A stretch of DNA of 15,155 bases from an uncultured Clostridium sp. (GTDB lineage: Bacteria; Bacillota_A; Clostridia; Lachnospirales; Lachnospiraceae). Positions 1-5,989 of the stretch are shown in pieces (the first letter of the stretch is position 1; each line of letters opens with the position of its first letter). The DNA is taken from the NCBI GenBank assembly GCA_945836785.1, contig CAMAMD010000009.1, positions 1 through 15,155 of the forward strand, written 5' to 3'. Below the pieces are notes generated by a model. The model was not told the origin of the DNA. It saw only the letters and a program-made list of their open reading frames with translations, and made no database searches. Position numbers and translations under genes: made by a program.

Positions 1-16
1 CGGTGTAGTTTTGGCA

Positions 17-45
17 TTCAGTCATTTTTAGAAATATGATATAAT
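17..45 (+). promoter_or_regulatory. Possible promoter for exoA
   Basis: TATAAT at 40-45 is preceded by TG at 37-38, giving an extended -10. A weak -35 candidate (TTCAGT, 17-22) sits 17 bp upstream. The same -10 recurs at 120-125 in the second repeat copy, where no -35 is visible. The third partial copy at 201-206 (TATAAA) is too close to the ribosome binding site to serve. The call is tentative because the window begins only just upstream. Confidence 0.35.
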
Positions 46-205
46 GAGCATTGCGACGATGAACGCTTGCGTTCATCGGCATAATGCGAAAACCTCCATG
101 GAGCCGACAGGCGACATGATATAATGAGCATTGCGACGATGAACGCTTGCGTTCATCGGCATAATGCGAAAAAACTCCATGGAGCCGACAGGCGACATGA
201 TATAA
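36..205. repeat. Two tandem copies of an 80-bp structured repeat, plus a 9-bp partial third copy
   Basis: Copy 1 is 36-115 and copy 2 is 116-196; the first 9 bases (ATGATATAA) recur at 197-205. The copies match except for a short A/C tract change near 91-94 and 171-174, which makes copy 2 one base longer. Each copy contains a perfect 9-bp hairpin stem with a CTTG loop (57-65 with 70-78; 137-145 with 150-158). An outer GCATT/AATGC pairing (48-52 with 83-87 in copy 1) extends it. A 10-bp palindrome, CTCCATGGAG, follows at 94-103 and 175-184. Each copy also begins with an extended -10-like TGATATAAT. The array lies directly upstream of exoA, so any transcript starting before it carries the hairpins. 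It may be a small mobile palindromic repeat flanked by 9-bp direct repeats, or a local tandem duplication; the sequence does not decide. Confidence 0.85.
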
Positions 206-220
206 AGACAAGGAGCAGAT

Positions 221-973
221 ATGAAGTTAATTTCATGGAATGTAAATGGCATCAGGGCATGTATGAATAAAGGTTTTAAAGAATTTTTTGACAGTGAGGA
301 TGCGGATTTCTTCTGCCTGCAGGAGATAAAGCTGTCTGAGGGGCAGATAGAGTTTGCACCGGATGGCTATCATGCGTATTGGAATTATGCAGAGAAAAAA
401 GGGTATTCGGGCACTGCCATATTTGCTAAGGAGGAACCAATATCCGTTTCTTATGGTCTTGGTATAGATGAGCATGACCATGAGGGTCGTGTAATTACCC
501 TGGAATATCCGGATTTTTACATGATAACGGTTTATACTCCAAATTCACAGAACGAGCTTGCAAGACTGGATTATAGAATGAAGTGGGAGGATGATTTCAG
601 AAGTTACCTCACAGAATTAAAAACAAAAAAATCTGTGATCGTATGCGGTGATATGAACGTGGCCCACAAAGAAATAGATTTGAAAAATCCCAAGACGAAT
701 CGTAACAATGCCGGTTTTACCGACGAGGAGCGTGCAAAGATGACAGAGCTTCTGGATTCAGGATTTATTGATACATTCCGATATTTTTATCCTGACCAGG
801 AACAGATATATTCCTGGTGGTCCTATCGTTTCAAGGCACGGGAGAAAAATGCAGGATGGCGTATCGATTATTTTCTGGTCTCCGAAGATATGAAGGACAG
901 GCTCAAAGGGGCGGCAATTCATACAGAAATCATGGGTTCTGACCATTGTCCGGTAGAACTCGATATATCGTAA
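221..973 (+). CDS. exoA: Exodeoxyribonuclease III / AP endonuclease
   Basis: This 250-aa enzyme of the endonuclease/exonuclease/phosphatase superfamily incises DNA at abasic sites and degrades duplex DNA 3' to 5' in cytoplasmic base excision repair. The expected motifs appear in order: SWNVNGIRA with N7, LQEIK with E35, YTPNS with Y105, GDMNVAH with D144 and N146, WRIDYFLVS with D216, and the C-terminal GSDHCPV with D241 and H242. Together these make up the full metal and catalytic set of the ExoIII/ExoA family. The length is normal for the family and the C-terminus is complete. AGGAG at 211-215, 5 nt upstream, fixes the ATG. The gene follows a tandem structured repeat, and its TAA stop abuts the inverted-repeat element at 973. 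It is monocistronic as far as the window shows. Firmicutes usage favours exoA; xth is the enterobacterial synonym. Confidence 0.96.
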   Translation: MKLISWNVNGIRACMNKGFKEFFDSEDADFFCLQEIKLSEGQIEFAPDGYHAYWNYAEKKGYSGTAIFAKEEPISVSYGLGIDEHDHEGRVITLEYPDFYMITVYTPNSQNELARLDYRMKWEDDFRSYLTELKTKKSVIVCGDMNVAHKEIDLKNPKTNRNNAGFTDEERAKMTELLDSGFIDTFRYFYPDQEQIYSWWSYRFKAREKNAGWRIDYFLVSEDMKDRLKGAAIHTEIMGSDHCPVELDIS

Positions 974-1227
974 AGTAAATCAAGGGGCTGCCTCATTCCG
1001 GTCATACGACATGGATATGGGTATAACATAGGAAAACCGTTTGTGAGCGCCGGCACTTAGCGAGGTATAAAAGCATCAGGCTTTACAATACACAAAGTGT
1101 AAGTTGTAAAGCCTGATGCTTTTATGCGGAGCTTAGTACCGCTGCGTGAGCAACGAGCGAGAGCGAGTTTTCCGGGTTATACCCATATCTATGTCATATG
1201 GTCGGAAGGTAGCCCTTTGATTTACTT
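973..1227. repeat. 255-bp imperfect inverted repeat, MITE-like, filling a convergent gap
   Basis: The outer arms 973-1037 and 1167-1227 are near-identical inverted copies: AAGTAAATCAA and GATATGGGTATAAC occur in both, with scattered substitutions and a 3-nt indel. The middle parts pair less well. The core is a perfect 22-bp stem (1067-1088 with 1104-1125), topped after a 2-nt bulge by TACAC-AAA-GTGTA. Folded, almost the whole element forms one long hairpin. It has no coding capacity. TA dinucleotides stand at both edges (971-972 and 1227-1228), which would suit TA-targeting IS630/Tc1-type mobilisation, but a 2-bp match proves little. The edges overlap the stop codons of both flanking genes, so the element makes up the entire intergenic space. 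It may be a non-autonomous mobile element, and it may also terminate transcription from both sides. Confidence 0.8.
1067..1125. terminator. Probable bidirectional terminator hairpin
   Basis: The perfect stem reads ATAAAAGCATCAGGCTTTAC with two further A residues on the left, and its complement on the right ends GCTTTTAT. An A-run precedes the stem and a T-run follows it, so it presents a short U-tract in either direction. It lies between the convergent exoA and ABC-F genes. The U-tract is only four residues, so termination strength is uncertain. Confidence 0.5.
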
Positions 1228-3154
1228 ATGAGCATAGGGAATCCCATGCTTCGTACAGTTCCATGAGTTCTGTGTCAAGTGCCTCGCGTTCTGCTGAAAG
1301 CTCTCCGAGTTTAGCTGAATTGGTAGCATTTTCAGGTGCGTTTATTTGTTCATCGATAGTTTCAATTTTTGCTTCAAGTTCGGCAATTTTGTTCTCGGTT
1401 TTCTTTCGGTCATTTTCGCGTTTGCGGAGTTTTGCCTGTTCTTCCTTGTTTTTCAGGTATGCTTCCTTGTTCGATGCTTCGTTGACCGATGCTGATGCAG
1501 AAGGTGTGACTCCCTGTGCTGTCTTATGATTAACATCGGCATCATATACGATATCTCGATGTGTTTCGTAATAATCATAGTTTCCGATAAATGAGTAAAG
1601 CTTTTGATTCTTTAATTCAATAATCCGGGTGGATATCCGGTTGATAAAGTAACGGTCATGGCTGACAACGAGTACGGTTCCCGTGTAATTTCTGATTGCC
1701 TCCTCCAGTATTTCTTTGGACTGGATGTCAAGATGGTTGGTTGGCTCATCCAGAATCAGAAAATTTGCAGGAGAGAGCATCAGCTTTGCCAGTGAAACAC
1801 GACCCCGTTCACCGCCACTTAAGTCCCCGATTTTCTTAAACACATCTTCCCCTGTAAATAAAAATGCTGCCAGTACATTGCGGATGCGGGTATTATTCAA
1901 ATCAGGATATGCGTCGGATATCTCCTCAAAAATGGTTTTGTGTAAGGATAATACCTGATGTTCCTGATCATAGTAGCCGATGCGAACCCGAGAGCCAAGG
2001 GAGATGATTCCATCATCCTTTGGCACAAGGCGGTTTATGATTTTCAAAATAGTGGTTTTTCCGGTTCCGTTTGCACCGATCAGAGCAACATGTTCTCCTC
2101 TTTTTACCTCTATATTAAGGTTAGAAAAAAGTGTATTTTCTCCAAATTTCTTGGATAAACCGGTGATGGTGAGCACATCATTTCCGCTTTCCACGGAAGG
2201 GGTGAGGGACAGGCGCATTTCAGAAGCAACCTCAGTCGGTTTTTCCAGACGTTCGATTTTATCCAGCATTTTTTCTCGGCTTTCGGCCCGCTTAATGGAT
2301 TTTTCGCGGTTAAATTGCTTGAGTTTGGCGATAACTTCTTCCTGATGCTTGATTTCCTGCTGCTGGTTCAGGTATGCTTTCATCTGCGTGGCACGAATCT
2401 CTGCCCGTTTGCCGGCATAGTAGGAATAGTTTCCGTGGTAGATATGTGCTTTTGTGTTATCAATTTCTATAATCCTGGTGGCAATTTTATCAATAAAATA
2501 TCGGTCGTGGCTGACAATGATGACGGCTCCCTGGTAGTTTGCGAGAAATCCTTCCAGCCAGGCAATAGACGCCATGTCAAGATGGTTTGTAGGCTCATCC
2601 AGGATAATGATATCCGGTTTGGTCAGCAGAAGACGCCCCAATGCAATCCGCATTTTTTGACCGCCGGACAGGGTATTAATGTGTCTGTCGTAATCGGATT
2701 TGTCAAAGCCGAGACCTTTCAGGACGCCTGTAATTTCACTTTCATAGGCGTATCCGTTTTCACGGTCATAGGCAGCCTGGAGCCTGTTGTACTCCTCCAG
2801 TACACGAGCCAGCTCGTCACCGCTCAGATTCTTCATTTCGTGCTCTAAAGCACGTATTTTTGTTTCCATATCCGTGATATATTTCTTGGTCTCAAGCATT
2901 TCTGCGTAGATTGTGTTATCAAAGGAAATATCCTGATGCTGGGACAGATAGCCGATTGTGATACCTTTTGAGATAACGACCTGCCCTTCATCAGCGCTTT
3001 CTTCACCCATGATGATTTTAAGCAGCGTGGATTTTCCGGAACCGTTGATGCCGACAATGGCAATTTTTTCTTTCTCTTCTATGTGAAATGATACATCCCT
3101 CAGGATTTGTTTGACACCAAATGCTTTTGAAATGCTCTGGCAGGCAAGTATCAT
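1226..3154 (-). CDS. ABC-F family ATPase, ribosome-associated, YdiF-like
   Basis: This 642-aa soluble protein has two ABC ATPase domains and no membrane segments, so it is an ABC-F translation factor and not a transporter. Domain 1 has Walker A GINGSGKS (35-42), signature LSGGQ (162-166) and Walker B ILDEPTNHLD with E187. Domain 2 has GANGTGKT (360-367), LSGGER (445-450) and ILDEPTNHLD with E470. Between them, at about 245-310, lies the charged helical linker that in this family reaches the P-site tRNA. The region from about 562 to 638 is a Lys/Glu-rich coiled coil typical of longer ABC-F members. Family members modulate stalled ribosomes by ATP-dependent binding at the E site. Architecture and length resemble Bacillus YdiF-type housekeeping proteins. 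A drug-resistance role is possible within ABC-F, but nothing here points to it. AGGAGG at 3162-3167, 7 nt upstream, fixes the start. Confidence 0.93.
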   Translation of the reverse strand: MILACQSISKAFGVKQILRDVSFHIEEKEKIAIVGINGSGKSTLLKIIMGEESADEGQVVISKGITIGYLSQHQDISFDNTIYAEMLETKKYITDMETKIRALEHEMKNLSGDELARVLEEYNRLQAAYDRENGYAYESEITGVLKGLGFDKSDYDRHINTLSGGQKMRIALGRLLLTKPDIIILDEPTNHLDMASIAWLEGFLANYQGAVIIVSHDRYFIDKIATRIIEIDNTKAHIYHGNYSYYAGKRAEIRATQMKAYLNQQQEIKHQEEVIAKLKQFNREKSIKRAESREKMLDKIERLEKPTEVASEMRLSLTPSVESGNDVLTITGLSKKFGENTLFSNLNIEVKRGEHVALIGANGTGKTTILKIINRLVPKDDGIISLGSRVRIGYYDQEHQVLSLHKTIFEEISDAYPDLNNTRIRNVLAAFLFTGEDVFKKIGDLSGGERGRVSLAKLMLSPANFLILDEPTNHLDIQSKEILEEAIRNYTGTVLVVSHDRYFINRISTRIIELKNQKLYSFIGNYDYYETHRDIVYDADVNHKTAQGVTPSASASVNEASNKEAYLKNKEEQAKLRKRENDRKKTENKIAELEAKIETIDEQINAPENATNSAKLGELSAEREALDTELMELYEAWDSLCS

Positions 3155-3188
3155 GATGAATCCTCCTTTGTATTAGAAAATCGAACAT

Positions 3189-3217
3189 ATTTTATCAGAA
3201 AAAATCATGTGGTGCAA
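3189..3217 (-). promoter_or_regulatory. Promoter for the ABC-F gene
   Basis: Read on the minus strand, TTGCAC (3212-3217) and TAAAAT (3189-3194) are separated by 17 bp, a good vegetative sigma-factor promoter about 35 bp upstream of the start codon. It is divergent from the promoter at 3265-3293. Confidence 0.65.
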
Positions 3218-3264
3218 TGAAATTTGTTTTGATACTGTGCAATCGGGTTTCATGGGAGATTTCG

Positions 3265-3293
3265 TTGAAATGAAAAAATGAAAATGCTATAAT
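3265..3293 (+). promoter_or_regulatory. Strong vegetative promoter for the 76-aa gene
   Basis: TTGAAA (3265-3270), a 17-bp spacer and TATAAT (3288-3293) with an extended TGC (3285-3287) form a near-consensus promoter. A small inverted repeat, CTATC-N5-GATAG (3299-3313), lies at about the transcription start and could be a weak 5' hairpin or operator; it is too short to interpret. Confidence 0.8.
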
Positions 3294-3334
3294 AAATACT
3301 ATCTATGTGATAGAAGTACAAAGGAGGCATCGGA

Positions 3335-3565
3335 ATGTTTCAATCCAAATCAAAACAGGCAAAAAAAGAGATGGAACAGCTTTTTCATGAAATACAGATT
3401 AATTTGGAAAATAACTACAAGGATTTAGCTATCGGTGCGAGAAAAAAAGCTGCAGAGCGGTTGGAGGAACTGAAAGCGTCAGATGCATTAAATGCGAAAG
3501 ATTACAGCAAACTAAAAGAGAGGATGGATGATATTACAAAGAAAATGGAAGGATATCATCACTGA
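3335..3565 (+). CDS. Hypothetical small, charged, helical protein
   Basis: I do not recognise this 76-aa protein. It is rich in Lys and Glu and has no Cys, Trp, signal peptide or membrane segment. Residues 5-48 and 55-72 have the pattern of amphipathic helices, so a small cytoplasmic helical hairpin or coiled-coil protein is likely. It is very probably a real gene. It has its own near-consensus extended -10 promoter and an excellent AAAGGAGG ribosome binding site 9 nt before the ATG. Its codon use also matches its neighbours. The apbE gene follows 61 bp downstream with no evident terminator, so the two may be co-transcribed. No function is assigned. Confidence 0.8.
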   Translation: MFQSKSKQAKKEMEQLFHEIQINLENNYKDLAIGARKKAAERLEELKASDALNAKDYSKLKERMDDITKKMEGYHH

Positions 3566-3626
3566 AAAGGTACTTTGATACAGTAAGGCAAAATAAATCA
3601 GATTATATATCAGGGATAGGAACACA

Positions 3627-4709
3627 ATGAAAAAGAAAATGGTGACATTGCTAAAAATGATTGCACTGTCTATCGTGTTGATACTGGCGTATCGTATCGC
3701 CAGCGAAAACCTGTCGGGTAAAGGGCAGGATAGCGTATCATCCGATGCATTATATACGAAGGGAGCTTATACGTTTTATGATTTTGCGATGGGAACCTCG
3801 GTGCGTGCAAGCGTATATGATGACAGCGGAAAGGCGGAAGAATATAGTGCCGGTTTGATGGATGTGATTAAGACTTTGGATGAAGAGATAGTGTCTTGGA
3901 GGACTGCCGGTTCCGAGTTGTATACGTTAAATCATAATTATCAACCGGAGGAGATATATCATGTAAGTGATGTTTTATATCAGGCATTAGATGAGTCCCT
4001 TCAGATATGCCATGACAGTGATGGGGCTTTGGATATTACGATACGACCGCTGGCACAGGTGTGGAATATAGAGGGTGCGGACAGTGAAAGCTTTACCGTG
4101 CCGGATGAAAATGCAATAAAAGATGCATTGGAGGATGTTGGATATGAAAGTATTCAATTGTCGGAAAATGGGGTTATAATCGGTACGGGTGACAGAACCA
4201 TTGATTTGGGTGCAACCGGCAAGGGTTATGCATTGGATATGGTGAGAGATTATTTGAAGGAGCAGGACGTGAATGGTGCAATCGTCAGTGTGGGAGGCAG
4301 TATATTGGTTTACGGAGAAAAAAATGACGGTACCGACTGGAAGATTGGCATTAGAAACCCGAAAGGTAGTCAGGATGATATGATAGGCTATCTGTCATTT
4401 CCGCCGAAAACATATATCTGTATTTCTACATCCGGCGATTATGAAAAATTTTTTATGGTGGATGGAGTACGGTATCACCATATATTGAGCCGCAAAACAG
4501 GTTATCCGGCGGATGCAGGACTTTCCTCCGTAACTGTGGTATGTGCAAATGGTTTATACAGTGATGCTTTATCTACGGCATGCTTTGTGCTGGGATACGA
4601 GAAATCACTGCCGATACTTGAAAAGTATGAGGCAGAGGCGGTGTTTATAGATAAAAACAATCATATTACGGTTACCCCTGGATTGGAATCTGTATTTTGT
4701 GAGAACTGA
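3627..4709 (+). CDS. apbE: FAD:protein FMN transferase, membrane-anchored, ApbE family
   Basis: This 360-aa enzyme transfers FMN from FAD to a Thr or Ser of target flavoproteins outside the membrane. In clostridia the usual targets are RnfG/RnfD-type subunits of redox pumps or extracellular electron-transfer proteins. A basic N-terminus and a hydrophobic stretch at about 8-25 form a signal anchor. There is no Cys lipobox, so it is probably not a lipoprotein, unlike many homologues. Family motifs are present: FAMGTSV (53-59), GALDIT (133-138), DLGATGKGYA (193-202), SVGGS (221-225), STSGDYE (267-273), HHILSRKTGYPA (284-295) and the Mg-binding SDALSTA (312-318). The length is typical. The start has only a modest binding site (TAGGA, 8 nt upstream). 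No obvious target protein is encoded in the window. Confidence 0.93.
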   Translation: MKKKMVTLLKMIALSIVLILAYRIASENLSGKGQDSVSSDALYTKGAYTFYDFAMGTSVRASVYDDSGKAEEYSAGLMDVIKTLDEEIVSWRTAGSELYTLNHNYQPEEIYHVSDVLYQALDESLQICHDSDGALDITIRPLAQVWNIEGADSESFTVPDENAIKDALEDVGYESIQLSENGVIIGTGDRTIDLGATGKGYALDMVRDYLKEQDVNGAIVSVGGSILVYGEKNDGTDWKIGIRNPKGSQDDMIGYLSFPPKTYICISTSGDYEKFFMVDGVRYHHILSRKTGYPADAGLSSVTVVCANGLYSDALSTACFVLGYEKSLPILEKYEAEAVFIDKNNHITVTPGLESVFCEN

Positions 4710-4750
4710 AAGTGATGTCATAGGTGGATTGTGTGGACAGGAGGTTTTAT

Positions 4751-5275
4751 ATGAACAAGTTGTTAGTGGTTGTTGACATGCAGAATGATTTTATTGATGG
4801 CACTTTGGGTACGCAGGAGGCTGTGACCATTGTACCGGCTGTAAAAGAATATATCGAAAAGGCAAAACAGGAGCAGATGGATATCGTATTTACACGGGAT
4901 ACGCATCACGAAGACTACATGGATACGCAGGAGGGGAAAAAACTTCCGGTGGTGCATTGCATTGAGGACACAGAGGGCTGGCAGATTTGCTCTGAGCTGG
5001 CGGAATATGCAGAGGGAAGAAAAATCTTTGACAAACCTACATTTGGAAGTGTGGAACTTATGCGTTATGTGGCAGAACAGGGGTATGAAGATATTACGCT
5101 GCTTGGATTGTGCACGGATATCTGTGTGATATCCAATGCCATGCTTATAAAGGCGGCACTGCCGGAAGCCAGGGTAGCAGTCGTTGCGGAATGTTCGGCA
5201 GGGGTTACACCGGAGAGCCATGAAAATGCACTGTCAGCTATGAAAATGTGTCAGATAGAAATTTGTGGGAAATGA
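4751..5275 (+). CDS. Cysteine hydrolase, isochorismatase/nicotinamidase-like
   Basis: This 174-aa cytoplasmic hydrolase belongs to the isochorismatase-like superfamily, whose closest functional group is nicotinamidase (nicotinamide to nicotinate in NAD salvage). The likely catalytic triad is D9 (VVVDMQNDF), K95 (FDKPTFGS) and C125 (GLCTDICV). The metal-ligand pattern of nicotinamidases also seems present, with D50 and H52 in TRDTHH and a downstream H69 in VVHC. That favours nicotinamidase over isochorismatase, but the substrate cannot be fixed from sequence. An in-frame ATG lies 27 bp upstream at 4724. The start at 4751 is preferred because AGGAGG (4739-4744) sits 6 nt before it and the family core begins at residue 3. 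The gene follows apbE by 41 bp and may share its transcript. Confidence 0.9.
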   Translation: MNKLLVVVDMQNDFIDGTLGTQEAVTIVPAVKEYIEKAKQEQMDIVFTRDTHHEDYMDTQEGKKLPVVHCIEDTEGWQICSELAEYAEGRKIFDKPTFGSVELMRYVAEQGYEDITLLGLCTDICVISNAMLIKAALPEARVAVVAECSAGVTPESHENALSAMKMCQIEICGK

Positions 5276-5358
5276 TTTTTCGTATGAGATGGCTCATATA
5301 TGATATCAATAGCAGATAAATGACAAGACGAACAGAATTAAAAAAGGAAGTGACGTTT

Positions 5359-5940
5359 GTGAAGTGGCTGGAACATTTAAAAACGATTAACCGGCATAAG
5401 GCACTCGTATTACAGCATTGCTTTGCTGTCGGTTTGTACAAACAGGGAATTTTACATGATTTGTCCAAATATTCATGGACTGAATTTTCAGTGGGGGCAA
5501 AGTATTACCAAGGAAACAGAAGCCCGAATGATGCGGAGAGAGAGGATAAAGGCTATACCTCCTCGTGGCTGCATCATAAAGGGAGAAATAAACATCATCT
5601 GGAGTACTGGATTGATTACAGTGTAGATAAATCCAAGGGACTTGTCGGTATGGAGATGCCGAAAGAATACGTGATAGAGATGTTCTGTGACCGCATTGCC
5701 GCATGTAAGATATATAATAAAGATAATTATAACCAGAGACAGCCTTTGGAATATTATATGCGTGGCAGAGCCGGAAAGCTCCTGCATCCTGCATCCAAAA
5801 AGCTGTTGGAAAAATATCTTAAAATGCTGGCGGATAAGGGTGAGGAATACACATTTCGCTATATTAAGAACAAGGAAGTGATACCGCTCAGAGTGGAAAA
5901 AATGTCCCGGTGGTTTCCTTTTTTACAATATTTTTTTTGA
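5359..5940 (+). CDS. DUF5662-like protein with an HD-type metal motif
   Basis: This 193-aa protein resembles the DUF5662 family of clostridia; the assignment is from memory of family patterns. Its histidine/aspartate layout recalls an HD-domain metal-dependent phosphohydrolase: H20, then HD at 33-34 (ILHDLSKYS), HHKGRNKHH at 72-80 and D111 in DRIAACKIY. The substrate is unknown. The C-terminus is basic and aromatic. An in-frame ATG at 5320 (206 aa) has no ribosome binding site. The GTG at 5359 is preferred because AAGGAAGTGA, one mismatch from a full anti-SD complement, ends about 5 nt before it and the conserved region begins there. The gene has no terminator on either side, so it may belong to the 3335-9502 transcript. 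Confidence 0.75.
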   Translation: MKWLEHLKTINRHKALVLQHCFAVGLYKQGILHDLSKYSWTEFSVGAKYYQGNRSPNDAEREDKGYTSSWLHHKGRNKHHLEYWIDYSVDKSKGLVGMEMPKEYVIEMFCDRIAACKIYNKDNYNQRQPLEYYMRGRAGKLLHPASKKLLEKYLKMLADKGEEYTFRYIKNKEVIPLRVEKMSRWFPFLQYFF

Positions 5941-5989
5941 TCATAAAGTGAGTTTGGATAACACAACGAAGATGGGGAAAGGTTAAAAG

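Noticed and set aside
36..196. CRISPR-like repeat array
   Set aside because: There are only two units, directly adjacent with no unique spacers, and the palindrome layout is not that of a CRISPR repeat.
973..1227. Small insertion sequence with transposase
   Set aside because: At 255 bp there is no room for a transposase and no open frame of note.
2315..2848. 177-codon plus-strand frame
   Set aside because: It lies antisense to the ABC-F gene, whose Walker and signature motifs are intact on the other strand.
3575..3610. Promoter between the 76-aa gene and apbE
   Set aside because: TTGATA at 3575-3580 has no -10 at an acceptable distance; the nearest TATA-like sequence is 22 bp away.
4724..4750. 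Longer N-terminus of the cysteine hydrolase from ATG 4724
   Set aside because: The AGGAGG site lies inside this stretch and serves the ATG at 4751; the added residues lie outside the family core.
5895..5940. Terminator at the end of the DUF5662-like gene
   Set aside because: T-rich runs occur, but the only preceding stem (GGAAA/TTTCC) is 5 bp, AT-rich and has a long loop.
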